From Xenorhabdus indica (GTDB taxonomy: Bacteria; Pseudomonadota; Gammaproteobacteria; Enterobacterales; Enterobacteriaceae), in the NCBI RefSeq assembly GCF_014467235.1, contig NZ_NKHP01000005.1, forward strand, positions 1 through 64,000: a DNA stretch of 64,000 bases, given 5' to 3'. The notes under the pieces were generated by a model. That model did not search any database, had not been told where the DNA came from, and saw only the letters and a program-made list of their open reading frames with translations. The translations under genes and the position numbers were made by a program. Below are positions 20,249 through 31,920 of this stretch, piece after piece (the first letter of the stretch is position 1; every line of letters starts with the position of its first letter).

Positions 20249-23200
20249 ATGTTGTATGACAAATTACAGGAAAAAGATAACTGTGGCTTCGGATTAATCG
20301 CACATATTGAAGGAGAACCAAGCCACAAGGTTGTGCGCACAGCAATACATGCACTTGCCAGGATGCAACATCGGGGAGCAATTCTGGCAGATGGAAAAAC
20401 AGGTGACGGCTGCGGCTTATTAATGCAAAAACCTGACCGGTTTTTCCAGATGATTGCCAATGAACAATCATGGCGACTGGCAAAAAACTACGCTGTCGGT
20501 ATGTTGTTTTTGAGCCAGGATAGCCAGATAGCCCAATCATGCCGCGATATTATCGAACAAGAATTAGAAAATGAAACGCTGTCCATTGCCGGATGGCGAG
20601 AAGTCCCTATAAATCGCGATATCTTAGGCAACATCGCACTGTCAAGCCTTCCCCGCATTGAACAAATTTTTGTTAATGCCCCTGCCGGATGGCGATCACA
20701 GGATTTAGAACGTCGTCTATTCATTGCCCGTCGCCGTATAGAGAAACGTATTACCGATGACGATTTTTATATTTGCAGCCTCTCCAATCTGGTCACGATT
20801 TACAAAGGGCTATGTATGGCGGCTGATCTGCCTCGCTTCTACTCGGATTTGGCAGATTTACGCATGGAGTCAGCGATCTGCCTGTTCCATCAGCGGTTTT
20901 CAACGAATACCGTCCCTCGCTGGCCATTAGCACAGCCGTTTCGTTATCTGGCTCATAATGGTGAAATCAACACAATCACCGGAAATCGCGAATGGGCCAA
21001 AGCGAGAGCCTATAAATTCCGCACGCCTTTGATCCCTGACTTACACACTGCGGCTCCTTTTGTCAACGAAACGGGGTCAGACTCCAGTTCACTGGATAAT
21101 ATGCTGGAACTATTTCTCAACGGCGGTATGGATTTGATCCGCGCAATGCGCTTACTGGTTCCTCCTGCATGGCAGAATAACCCGGATATGGATGACGATC
21201 TGCGGGCTTTCTTCGATTTTAATTCCATGCATATGGAGCCGTGGGATGGTCCGGCGGGTATCGTTATTTCTGATGGGCGCTATGCAGCCTGTAATCTCGA
21301 CCGCAACGGTTTACGGCCGGCACGTTATGTCATTACGAAGGATAAACTGATCACCTGTGCTTCAGAAGTCGGGATCTGGGAGTACCAACCCGATGAAGTC
21401 GTAGAAAAAGGACGTATCGGTCCAGGTGAATTAATGGTAATCGATACCCGGAAAGGCCGAATTCTTCATTCTGCCGAAACCGATAACGATTTGAAAAGCC
21501 GCCATCCTTATAAAGAGTGGCTGGAAAAGAATGTCAGGCACCTGATTCCTTTCGAGAAATTACCAGAAGAACAAGTTGGCACCCGGGATTTGGATGATCG
21601 CATGTTGGCAACCTATCACAAACAGTTTGCCTACAGTAATGAAGAACTGGATCAAATCATCCGCGTACTCGGCGAGAATGGCCAGGAAGCAACAGGTTCA
21701 ATGGGGGATGATACACCATTTGCCGTACTTTCCAGCCGCCCACGCATAATCTATGACTATTTCCGCCAGCAATTTGCTCAAGTGACCAATCCTCCCATCG
21801 ATCCGCTGCGTGAAGCACATGTTATGTCGCTGTCCACCCGCATAGGCCGGGAGATGAATGTCTTTTGTGAAGCTGAAGGACAGGCCCACCGCCTGAGTTT
21901 CGCATCCCCGGTACTGCTCTATCCTGATTTTGTGCAACTGACAACACAGCAAAGCTCTTATTATCGCGCAGAAACATTGGACTTAACGTTTAACCCACAA
22001 GAAACTAATCTCAAGACCGCAGTTTCAACCCTGTGCGAACAAGCAGAAAAACGTGTCCGTAATGGTGCAGTATTGCTGGTCTTATCCGACCGTAATATTT
22101 CTCCAGAAAGATTACCGATCCCTGCCCCAATGGCAGTTGGTGCCATCCAGCACTGTTTAGTGGAAAAAAGTTTGCGTTGTGATGCCAACCTGATAGTCGA
22201 AACTGCCAGTGCCCGCGATCCACACCATTTTGCGGTATTGCTTGGCTTTGGTGCTACCGCTGTTTACCCTTATTTGGCGTATGAATCATTGGGCAAAATG
22301 GTCGATGATGGCACAATCAATACCCCATATGCCCGTGTGATGCTGAATTATCGCAATGGTATCAATAAAGGGTTATATAAGATTATGTCCAAAATGGGCA
22401 TCTCCACGATTTCGTCCTATCGCTGTTCTAAGTTGTTTGAGGCCGTCGGCTTACATTCTGAAATAACAGATCTCTGCTTCAATGGGGTTGTCAGCCGGAT
22501 TGAAGGGGCTGATTTCAACGATTTTGAACAAGATTTGCGTAACCTTTCCAGACGGGCGTGGCTGCACCGTCATACGATCGATCAAGGTGGATTACTGAAA
22601 TATGTCCACAATGGGGAATATCACGCTTATAACCCTGATGTCGTGAGTACATTACAAGCAGCCGTTCATAGCGGCAAGTACAGTGATTACCAGAAGTACT
22701 CACAATTGGTCAACGGCCGCCCTATCACAACATTACGCGATCTGCTGGCAATCGCGCCAAAAGGAGATCCGATTCCCATTGAAGAAGTCGAACCCGCCGA
22801 AGCACTGTTCAAACGTTTTGATACCGCAGCGATGTCAATTGGTGCGCTAAGCCCTGAAGCACATGAAGCACTGGCTGAAGCAATGAATACACTGGGTGGT
22901 TTCTCCAATTCCGGCGAAGGTGGAGAAGATCCTGCTCGCTATGGTACGAAAAAAGTTTCCCGGATTAAGCAAGTTGCCTCTGGGCGTTTTGGTGTCACTC
23001 CCGCTTATTTAAGCAGTGCCGATGTCATTCAAATTAAAGTTGCCCAGGGAGCAAAACCCGGTGAAGGCGGACAATTACCGGGAGATAAGGTAACACCTTA
23101 CATCGCCAGACTACGTTATTCGATTCCCGGTGTGACATTGATTTCGCCACCACCGCATCACGATATTTATTCTATCGAAGATTTGGCCCAATTAATTTTT

Positions 23201-24706
23201 GATCTGAAACAGGTCAATCCCAATGCCCTGATTTCTGTGAAATTGGTTTCAGAGCCGGGTGTAGGAACCATCGCTACCGGAGTAGCAAAAGCCTATGCCG
23301 ATTTAATTACCATCGCAGGCTATGACGGAGGAACAGGGGCAAGCCCTCTGTCTTCTGTGAAATATGCCGGTTGTCCGTGGGAACTGGGCTTAGTAGAAAC
23401 TCAGCAAGCGCTGGTCGCTAATGGCCTACGCCATAAAATTCGTCTTCAGGTTGACGGCGGGTTAAAAACAGGTGTGGACATTATCAAAGCCGCTATTTTA
23501 GGTGCAGAAAGTTTTGGTTTTGGTACGGGACCAATGGTTGCGCTCGGCTGTAAGTACCTGAGAATTTGTCATCTCAATAACTGTGCAACCGGAGTAGCAA
23601 CACAAGATGAGAAATTGCGTCAGTCTCATTATCACGGGCTGCCTGAACGAGTAATTCATTATTTCCGCTTTATCGCACAGGAAACGCGTGAAATTCTGGC
23701 TCAACTGGGAATGCGCAAATTAACAGATTTGATTGGCCGCACAGATTTGCTTGAAATACTGGAAGGTATCTCTTCCAAACAAAGCAAACTCAATCTTGAA
23801 CCTTTACTGGAAACAGCACAGCCCCATGAAGGCAAAGCCCAGTATTGCACTGAAGATAACCCTTCCTTTGATCAGGGCGTGCTCAATAAAGCTATTATCA
23901 ATCAGGCCCTGTCTTTTGTAAAAAAGGCGCAGAGTAAAAAATTCTATTTTGATATCCAGAATACTGACCGCTCTGTCGGGGCATCACTGTCTGGCGCAAT
24001 TGCTGCAATACATGGTGATCAGGGGCTGGCGGGTAACCCAATAAAATTACATTTTACAGGAACAGCCGGACAAAGTTTTGGGGTCTGGAACGCAGGCGGA
24101 GTTGAATTGACATTAACCGGTGATGCCAATGATTACGTCGGCAAGGGCATGGCAGGTGGACAGATTGTTATTTTGCCTCCGGTAGGCTCTGCATTCAAAA
24201 GTCACGAAGCAACGATTATTGGCAATACCTGCCTTTATGGTGCAACTGGCGGAAAATTATTTGCCGCCGGATGTGCAGGTGAACGGTTTGCAGTAAGAAA
24301 TTCAGGTGCCATCACCGTGGTTGAGGGTATCGGAGATAATGGCTGTGAATATATGACTGGTGGAATAGTCTGTGTTCTGGGTAACACAGGAGTCAACTTT
24401 GGTGCAGGCATGACAGGAGGATTCGCGTATGTTCTCGATGAATCGGATGATTTCCGCAAACGGGTTAACTCTGAATTAGTCGAAGTCCTCTCAATTGATA
24501 CCCTCTCCATTCATAAAGAACACCTACGCGGATTAATCACCGAACATGTTCGCCTGACCGGCTCACAGCACGGTGAAAGTATTCTGGAAAACTGGTCACA
24601 ATGGGTCAATAAATTCGCTCTGGTTAAACCTAAGTCCAGTGATGTCAGTGCACTGCTGGGGCACCGCAGCCGATCCTCCGCAGAATTGCGGATTCAGGCG
24701 CAGTAG
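20249..24706 (+). CDS. gltB: Glutamate synthase (NADPH) large subunit
   Basis: The large subunit of GOGAT, which makes two glutamates from glutamine and 2-oxoglutarate. The product is 1485 aa. The propeptide MLYDKLQEKDN is followed by Cys12, the N-terminal nucleophile of the mature glutaminase domain (CGFGLIAHIEGEP), which extends to about 420. A central domain follows. The FMN-binding synthase domain (about 790-1190) includes GEGGEDPARYGT and PPPHHDIYSIEDLAQLI, and the 3Fe-4S ligands lie in CKYLRICHLNNCATGV. A C-terminal beta-helix (about 1240-1470) has repeated glycine-rich turns such as GKGMAGGQIVI. It is 9 bp ahead of gltD and cotranscribed with it. Confidence 0.98.
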   Translation: MLYDKLQEKDNCGFGLIAHIEGEPSHKVVRTAIHALARMQHRGAILADGKTGDGCGLLMQKPDRFFQMIANEQSWRLAKNYAVGMLFLSQDSQIAQSCRDIIEQELENETLSIAGWREVPINRDILGNIALSSLPRIEQIFVNAPAGWRSQDLERRLFIARRRIEKRITDDDFYICSLSNLVTIYKGLCMAADLPRFYSDLADLRMESAICLFHQRFSTNTVPRWPLAQPFRYLAHNGEINTITGNREWAKARAYKFRTPLIPDLHTAAPFVNETGSDSSSLDNMLELFLNGGMDLIRAMRLLVPPAWQNNPDMDDDLRAFFDFNSMHMEPWDGPAGIVISDGRYAACNLDRNGLRPARYVITKDKLITCASEVGIWEYQPDEVVEKGRIGPGELMVIDTRKGRILHSAETDNDLKSRHPYKEWLEKNVRHLIPFEKLPEEQVGTRDLDDRMLATYHKQFAYSNEELDQIIRVLGENGQEATGSMGDDTPFAVLSSRPRIIYDYFRQQFAQVTNPPIDPLREAHVMSLSTRIGREMNVFCEAEGQAHRLSFASPVLLYPDFVQLTTQQSSYYRAETLDLTFNPQETNLKTAVSTLCEQAEKRVRNGAVLLVLSDRNISPERLPIPAPMAVGAIQHCLVEKSLRCDANLIVETASARDPHHFAVLLGFGATAVYPYLAYESLGKMVDDGTINTPYARVMLNYRNGINKGLYKIMSKMGISTISSYRCSKLFEAVGLHSEITDLCFNGVVSRIEGADFNDFEQDLRNLSRRAWLHRHTIDQGGLLKYVHNGEYHAYNPDVVSTLQAAVHSGKYSDYQKYSQLVNGRPITTLRDLLAIAPKGDPIPIEEVEPAEALFKRFDTAAMSIGALSPEAHEALAEAMNTLGGFSNSGEGGEDPARYGTKKVSRIKQVASGRFGVTPAYLSSADVIQIKVAQGAKPGEGGQLPGDKVTPYIARLRYSIPGVTLISPPPHHDIYSIEDLAQLIFDLKQVNPNALISVKLVSEPGVGTIATGVAKAYADLITIAGYDGGTGASPLSSVKYAGCPWELGLVETQQALVANGLRHKIRLQVDGGLKTGVDIIKAAILGAESFGFGTGPMVALGCKYLRICHLNNCATGVATQDEKLRQSHYHGLPERVIHYFRFIAQETREILAQLGMRKLTDLIGRTDLLEILEGISSKQSKLNLEPLLETAQPHEGKAQYCTEDNPSFDQGVLNKAIINQALSFVKKAQSKKFYFDIQNTDRSVGASLSGAIAAIHGDQGLAGNPIKLHFTGTAGQSFGVWNAGGVELTLTGDANDYVGKGMAGGQIVILPPVGSAFKSHEATIIGNTCLYGATGGKLFAAGCAGERFAVRNSGAITVVEGIGDNGCEYMTGGIVCVLGNTGVNFGAGMTGGFAYVLDESDDFRKRVNSELVEVLSIDTLSIHKEHLRGLITEHVRLTGSQHGESILENWSQWVNKFALVKPKSSDVSALLGHRSRSSAELRIQAQ

Positions 24707-26134
<1,428 letters not shown>

Positions 26135-26152
26135 TTTCATTTTATCCTAAAT

Positions 26153-26185
26153 TTTTCTCCGGTCTTTTGATCGGAGAAAATCTCA
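26153..26185 (+). terminator. Terminator-like hairpin after gltD
   Basis: TTTTCTCCG (26153-26161) and CGGAGAAAA (26172-26180) form a perfect 9-bp stem. The following TCTC tract is only weakly T-rich, so termination efficiency is uncertain. Confidence 0.55.
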
Positions 26186-26218
26186 CAAAATAGACTCTCA
26201 CTGCTTTTTTGTTGTCAT

Positions 26219-26413
26219 CCTAAAACCACCTCTTGTTGGATTTAGTGATCATTTTCATTTGATTGATGAACTCTATCAATATATAAATAATTGATCGTTA
26301 ATACCGATCAATTTATTGATCTTTTTTGATTCATCTGGTACATTTTTTGTGTGTACAGAAAATTGTGCTCTAAAACCACCACCTCCTATGGAGATAGTGA
26401 TGATTTCCCTTTT
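26219..26413. repeat. Pair of diverged direct repeats
   Basis: A segment starting CTAAAACCACC and ending TAGTGAT occurs at about 26220-26248 and again at about 26372-26403. The copies match at most positions with a 2-bp gap. Between them lie the overlapping hairpins. The pair may be a remnant of duplicated DNA or paired protein-binding sites. Confidence 0.35.
26291..26327 (+). promoter_or_regulatory. Overlapping alternative hairpins ending in a T-tract
   Basis: TTGATCG (26291-26297) can pair with CGATCAA (26305-26311). The same bases GATCAA (26306-26311) can instead pair with TTGATC (26316-26321), which is followed by six T. This is the layout of an antiterminator and terminator, but the stems are short and AT-rich, so chance is possible. 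Confidence 0.25.
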
Positions 26414-26696
26414 ACTACCATGATCATTGTATTTTTTTATGTTATGCGACTATTCTTATATCCCAAAAGTAAATATTTGAATTTAATATCTTGGTTAATC
26501 TTAAAAATAGGTTTGATTTCTTTTTAAAGAAAGATTTCAGCATATGGTTCCAGGATATAAAGAAGATATGAGGGATTAATGAAATAAGATGATGATTTAT
26601 ACGTAAATTACAGATTTGAAGTCTGCTCTTTCAAGTAAACTAATTAAATAATAAACAATTTAAAATTAATTACATAATAGTAGCCCCGAGAACTAA

Positions 26697-27206
26697 ATGC
26701 GTTTACTAACTAAAATACCTCTGCTCTCTTTCATACTCTTAATTAGCTCCCCTTCGGTCGCTGGTTTATCCGCTCCTACAGAAATCAGACAGCAAGTAAA
26801 AGAGAGGGGAGTGAATTCCATCGTTGCTGAAATAGGTGAGCAAGGTAAAAGGAATGAAATCGCTCATTATATTACGACCGGAAATCCTGAATGGGTAAAA
26901 ATCGCTTTTGAATTAACTCCCAACATACATCAAGACTTTTCCAAACAGATTTTTAATTCCTTATCTTTTGCCCTGATTAATAATCCTGTTGAAGTTCTAA
27001 CACTGGCAAACAAACGCAAACCTTCCTTATCAAGTGATATCTGTAATATCCCACCAACATTAATAGGTTTGGAAAATAAAGAGCAATTTGTTCGAAATGT
27101 AGCTAAAAGTTTAAACGCAGCCAAAAAATCAGCAAGCAGAAAGGATAGAGAAAATATAGAGATATGTCAGTGGGAGTTGAACCAGTCTTACACTGAATAT
27201 TTATAA
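26697..27206 (+). CDS. Unknown exported protein
   Basis: A 169-aa protein with a clear signal peptide: basic n-region MRLLTK, hydrophobic IPLLSFILLISSPSV and a likely cleavage after SVAG or VAGLSA. The mature part is mostly helical, with two cysteines near the middle and C-terminus (SDICNIPP and IEICQWEL) that could pair in the periplasm. I do not recognise a family. It stands alone on the plus strand, far from gltD and closed by its own perfect terminator, so it is probably a separate transcription unit. The start is at an ATG after CCGAGAACTAA, without a strong ribosome-binding site. It may be lineage-specific. Confidence 0.7.
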   Translation: MRLLTKIPLLSFILLISSPSVAGLSAPTEIRQQVKERGVNSIVAEIGEQGKRNEIAHYITTGNPEWVKIAFELTPNIHQDFSKQIFNSLSFALINNPVEVLTLANKRKPSLSSDICNIPPTLIGLENKEQFVRNVAKSLNAAKKSASRKDRENIEICQWELNQSYTEYL

Positions 27207-27241
27207 TACAATATTAATAGCTAATAAATACCACTAAAAAT

Positions 27242-27270
27242 AAAGGAGATGAAAATCTCCTTTATTTTAT
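27242..27270 (+). terminator. Terminator after the exported-protein gene
   Basis: AAAGGAGAT-gaaa-ATCTCCTTT is a perfect 9-bp stem followed by ATTTTAT. It supports the preceding gene being a real transcription unit. Confidence 0.75.
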
Positions 27271-27300
27271 CGGCTTATTAGCACTACATGGTTTATGTGC

Positions 27301-27783
27301 CTATTTTACCACACGTAATGTCGGGCGGCCTTTTGGTGGTTGAGGTGGTTCATCATCCGGAGAATTATTATCACGCTGTGTTTTCATATCACGAATCAGC
27401 ACCAGATTATCAGCCACCGGAGAATCGGAATCTTCCTGCCCAGACCCTGCTTCATAGGCTACCTCTGGCTCAAACATCATTCCGGCCCCATTTTCACGAG
27501 CATAAACTGCGATCACAGCAGACATAGGAACAGAAACCTGACGCGCAACCCCACCAAAACGAGCATTGAAGCGAACTTCGTCATTGGCTAATTCCAGATT
27601 ACCAACCGCCCGTGGGGAAATATTCAGGATGATCTGCCCGTTCTGCGCATATTCCAGCGGAACGCTTACTCCATATTGAGTAACATCCACAACGATATGC
27701 GGAGTCAAGTCATTATCCAGCAGCCACTCATAGTGTGCCCGCAGTAAATAAGGGCGGCGGGGAGATATTTGAGTCATACCCAT
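27301..27783 (-). CDS. sspB: ClpXP protease specificity-enhancing factor SspB
   Basis: An adaptor that tethers ssrA-tagged proteins to ClpXP. It is 160 aa (E. coli 165). The folded substrate-binding domain covers about 1-115 (RRPYLLRAHYEWLLDNDLTP, GQIILNISPRAVGNLELAND, VRFNARFGGVARQVSVP, YARENGAGMMFEPE). A flexible acidic linker follows, then the ClpX-docking XB motif at the end, PTLRVVK. GGAG 7 nt before the ATG at 27783 fixes the start. It lies 3 bp after the sspA stop, the standard sspAB operon. Confidence 0.96.
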   Translation of the reverse strand: MGMTQISPRRPYLLRAHYEWLLDNDLTPHIVVDVTQYGVSVPLEYAQNGQIILNISPRAVGNLELANDEVRFNARFGGVARQVSVPMSAVIAVYARENGAGMMFEPEVAYEAGSGQEDSDSPVADNLVLIRDMKTQRDNNSPDDEPPQPPKGRPTLRVVK

Positions 27784-27786
27784 ACA

Positions 27787-28428
27787 TTAACTCCGTGACT
27801 GTAAACGTATTTCACGCTCCGCTTCTGTCAATGAAGCCAGAAACGCATCACGTTCAAATACACGTTGCATATAGACTTGAAGATCTTTGGCGCCCGGGCC
27901 AGATAACTCAACACCCAGTACAGGTAAACGCCACAACAGAGGGGAGAGATAGCAGTCTACCAAACTGAATTCATCGCTCATGAAGAAAGGCATCTCTCTG
28001 AAAATAGGTGCTATTGCTAGCAACTCTTCAGCAAGCTGTTTCCGTGCAGCATTGGCTTCCTGCATATTCCCTTCCTGAATTTTGTACATCAGGGAATACC
28101 AGTCTTTTTCAATTCTGTGCATCATCAAACGGCTGGAGCCACGTGCAACAGGGTATACAGGCATGAGCGGTGGATGCGGGAAACGCTCATCCAAATATTC
28201 CATTATGATGCGAGAATCATAAAGAGTCAGCTCACGATCAACGAGGGTAGGAACCGTCTGATATGGGTTCAGGTCAATAAGATCCTGCGGCAGATTGCCT
28301 GCTTCAACGTGTTCTATTTCAACGCTGACCCCTTTTTCCGCCAGTACAATTCGCACTTGATGGCTAAAAATGTCGGTCGGGCCGGAAAACAGAGTCATTA
28401 CCGAACGTTTGTTGGCAGCGACAGCCAT
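27787..28428 (-). CDS. sspA: Stringent starvation protein A
   Basis: An RNA polymerase-associated protein with a glutathione-S-transferase fold but no GST activity; it helps stationary-phase and acid survival by lowering H-NS levels in E. coli. It is 213 aa, with near identity to E. coli SspA in MAVAANKRSVMTLFSGPTD, QVRIVLAEKGVSVEIEH, VPTLVDRELTLYDSRII and PPLMPVYPVARG. The ATG at 28428 is preceded by GGAGG; an upstream frame start at 28440 is not used. A TATAAT box on the minus strand near 28532-28537 may be its -10. It is followed closely by sspB and lies downstream of rplM-rpsI. Confidence 0.96.
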   Translation of the reverse strand: MAVAANKRSVMTLFSGPTDIFSHQVRIVLAEKGVSVEIEHVEAGNLPQDLIDLNPYQTVPTLVDRELTLYDSRIIMEYLDERFPHPPLMPVYPVARGSSRLMMHRIEKDWYSLMYKIQEGNMQEANAARKQLAEELLAIAPIFREMPFFMSDEFSLVDCYLSPLLWRLPVLGVELSGPGAKDLQVYMQRVFERDAFLASLTEAEREIRLQSRS

Positions 28429-28726
28429 GAAAACCTCCAAGTTTATCTAAAAAAAGGAACGAACAGCCCTTCAATGAACAATGGCTATTCTCGCTCATAT
28501 TCTCATCCGGCTTCGCGCTTATTATCCGAGGATTATAGACAAATCAGGCAAACGCATGGATAAGGCAAAAAATTGTCACTAGTCTACCAGATTTTGAACA
28601 TTTTGTGGGGAAGTAGATTAAGAATTAATGATGATATATCGGAGTTCAGGAATTTATCTCTGTAATATGCTTTTTTTTCTGGAAAAAAAAGAGTATTCAC
28701 AAAGGTAGGAAAACCCAAAGATAAAA
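28429..28726. other. Spacer between rpsI and sspA
   Basis: About 300 bp with no gene. It contains the likely sspA promoter (minus-strand TATAAT near 28532-28537; no good -35 box seen) and ends at the rpsI terminator. The remainder is AT-rich without recognised features. Confidence 0.4.
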
Positions 28727-28750
28727 AACCCGCCATAAAAATGGCGGGTT
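28719..28750 (-). terminator. Terminator after rpsI
   Basis: On the minus strand AACCCGCCAT-tttt-ATGGCGGGTT forms a perfect 10-bp stem followed by TTTTTTAT. It ends the rplM-rpsI operon, so sspAB needs its own promoter or read-through. Confidence 0.85.
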
Positions 28751-28786
28751 TCAACATTAATCCAATGCCACCATTGTGGCAAAAAA

Positions 28787-29182
<396 letters not shown>

Positions 29183-29194
29183 CTATAATCCCGA

Positions 29195-29800
<606 letters not shown>

Positions 29801-29894
29801 GAGAAGTCGCTATAAAAAATCGACCCCAAATTCAATAATTATCTCACTAGATAACGGTAAGCCTGGCGAAATCTCTCTATAATTTCACCGAATA

Positions 29895-31037
29895 TCAAGG
29901 CAGATGCGGGCGCTGCAAATATTCCTCACTCTGCATTTCCTGTAAGCGCGACAAGCAACGCTGGTACTCAAAACGGAGTAATTCTCCCTGATAAATCTCT
30001 TCCATTGGTGCTTCTGCATTGATGATCAATTTCACGTGACGTTCATAGAATTCATCGACTAATGCAATAAAACGCCGTGCAGCACTCTCATTCAATACCG
30101 TCATCACCGGTACGTCATGCAGCAAAACAGAGTGATAGAGCTTAGACAAAGCAATATAGTCCAATTGGCTGCGGGGTTCCTCACACAACGTCTTGAAATT
30201 GATTGCCAACACACCATCAACACTGTTAATCGCAGGCATCTTACGATGGTTAATCTCTAGTACCGGCGTTGGCTCACCTTCCCGCCCGGCCAGACGCAGG
30301 AAAACCTGATGCATTTCTTGGTGGGTACTTTCCGACAGTGGCGTCAAATAAAGATGTGCCTGAGTGAGTGTCCGCAATCGATAATCAATTCCGGCATCAA
30401 CATTCATCACGTCACAATATTTCTTGATTTGTTCAATCGCTGGCAGGAAACGCGCGCGTTGTAACCCGTTCCGATACAGTTCATCTGGTGGGATATTTGA
30501 TGTTGCCACCAGTGTAATTCCTCGTCTGAACAAAGCTTCTAACAATGTGCCGAGGATCATGGCATCCGTAATGTCAGAAACAAAAAATTCATCAAAACAG
30601 AGTACATCCGTTTGTGCTTTGAAACCATCCGCCACAATTTCCAGAGGGTTTTCGTGCCCCTGTAATTCAGTTAATTCTTCATGTACCCGCAGCATAAAAC
30701 GGTGGAAATGAAGACGTAATTTCCGTTCAGTAGGCAAGCTCTGGAAAAACATATCCATCAACCATGTTTTTCCTCGTCCCACGCCTCCCCACATATAAAG
30801 CCCCTGAACCGGACGAATCTGTTCTGTTGATGAACGCTTCAACAATTTACTCAATAGGCCTTTCAATCCGTTTGCTTTCCCGCCATCTGAATATAAGGTA
30901 CTACTGGCAGAAAACTGCACGAGATCATGATAAATCATATCCAGACGGACAACTGTATTGTGTTGCACTTCATCAGGTTGATATTGACCATCAGACAACG
31001 CAATTTGGTAAAGAGACGAAGGTGTAATCGGTGACAT
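29895..31037 (-). CDS. zapE: Cell division protein ZapE (AFG1-like ATPase)
   Basis: A 380-aa ATPase (E. coli ZapE/YhcM 375) that associates with the division ring and affects Z-ring stability under low oxygen or heat. The P-loop is GGVGRGKT at residues 84-91; the Walker B region is DVLCFDEFFVSDITDAM, followed by LVATSNIPPDELYRNGLQRARFLP, typical of the AFG1 family. The C-terminal part has RRFIALVDEFYERHVKLI. It is located upstream of zapG on the opposite strand, as in E. coli (yhcM/yhcB), and faces the rplM operon. Confidence 0.95.
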   Translation of the reverse strand: MSPITPSSLYQIALSDGQYQPDEVQHNTVVRLDMIYHDLVQFSASSTLYSDGGKANGLKGLLSKLLKRSSTEQIRPVQGLYMWGGVGRGKTWLMDMFFQSLPTERKLRLHFHRFMLRVHEELTELQGHENPLEIVADGFKAQTDVLCFDEFFVSDITDAMILGTLLEALFRRGITLVATSNIPPDELYRNGLQRARFLPAIEQIKKYCDVMNVDAGIDYRLRTLTQAHLYLTPLSESTHQEMHQVFLRLAGREGEPTPVLEINHRKMPAINSVDGVLAINFKTLCEEPRSQLDYIALSKLYHSVLLHDVPVMTVLNESAARRFIALVDEFYERHVKLIINAEAPMEEIYQGELLRFEYQRCLSRLQEMQSEEYLQRPHLP

Positions 31038-31229
31038 TAACGTGGTAATCCTTAAAAATTTTTTATTCCCGGTCTACATACCTTGGGTATAACTCACAAC
31101 CTATCATGACAAATTCGTATAAAATTAACATCTCAGGTGATATATAAATTAATTAAATAATAATCAATATTCCACTCTGACTGAATTAACGGTTATAGTG
31201 ATAGCTGTGATGTTAATAAAGGAGTTGCC

Positions 31230-31634
31230 ATGACTTGGGAATACGCACTGATCGGATTAATTATTGGTTTTATCATCGGAGCACTGGCTGTCCGTTTTGG
31301 CAGCACAAAATTGCGTCAGCAAAATGCGGTACAAGCAGAACTGGAGAAAAATCGGGCAGAACTTGAAGAATATCGTAAAGAGCTGGTTAGCCATTTTGCC
31401 CGCAGCGCCGAATTGCTGGATAATATGGCTCGTGATTATCGCCAGTTGTATCAGCATATGGCTAAGAGCTCCAATGAGTTGATGCCAAACATGCCTGTAC
31501 AAGATAATCCCTTTAATTACCGTCTTAACGAATCCAAGACCGATTCTAATCAAATCGTCACCGATATGCCTCCGCGAGACTATTCTGAAGGTGCATCAGG
31601 CCTGTTTCGTCCAATTCAAGATCAAAAACAATAA
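31230..31634 (+). CDS. zapG: Z-ring associated protein ZapG (YhcB)
   Basis: A 134-aa inner-membrane protein of the DUF1043 family (E. coli YhcB 132 aa). One N-terminal transmembrane helix (ALIGLIIGFIIGALAVRFG) is followed by a cytoplasmic coiled coil at about 30-90 (AELEKNRAELEEYRKELVSHFARSAELLDN-type heptads) and a disordered tail. In E. coli it connects division and elongation and interacts with RodZ and divisome proteins. GGAG lies 5 nt before the ATG. It is divergent from zapE and followed by a hairpin terminator and degQ. Confidence 0.95.
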   Translation: MTWEYALIGLIIGFIIGALAVRFGSTKLRQQNAVQAELEKNRAELEEYRKELVSHFARSAELLDNMARDYRQLYQHMAKSSNELMPNMPVQDNPFNYRLNESKTDSNQIVTDMPPRDYSEGASGLFRPIQDQKQ

Positions 31635-31639
31635 ATCGC

Positions 31640-31680
31640 CTTGCCGTGGTAACAACCAGTACCACGGCAAGCTACTTTAT
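31640..31680 (+). terminator. Terminator after zapG
   Basis: CTTGCCGTGGTA (31640-31651) pairs perfectly with TACCACGGCAAG (31660-31671), then CTACTTTAT. The stem is strong and the T-tract is weak. Confidence 0.65.
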
Positions 31681-31920
31681 CCTGTTATATACGTTTGTTT
31701 TTTATTTTTTATTCAGGTAAATCCCTGTAAAGACATTCAACAAAACTACATTATTAGTGAACTTTGCTAAATACTTGGTAGTCATAACTGCAACGAAACA
31801 ATTATGATTGAGACCTGTCTCAGTTAGAGTAATTTCTTAGAAAGTAGAATTTTCTTATGAGATAGGAATTTTAAATACGATTTTCCTTTTCTGGCTTAGG
31901 TATGTAAGAGAACGTATTCA

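Larger units (their letters stand above)
26135..26696. other. Spacer between gltD and an unknown exported-protein gene
   Basis: About 560 bp without a gene. It holds the gltD hairpin, two diverged copies of a CTAAAACCACC-led segment (26220 and 26372 regions), and two overlapping AT-rich hairpins at 26291-26327 that share one arm and end in six T. The remainder is AT-rich and carries the promoter of the next gene, which I could not define. Confidence 0.5.

Noticed and set aside
26219-26413. Possible CRISPR-like array
   Set aside because: There are only two diverged copies, no regular spacer spacing and no cas genes in the window.
28441-28563. Small plus-strand frame extending from antisense of sspA
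   Set aside because: Most of it is complementary to sspA, and it has no start signals or recognisable product.
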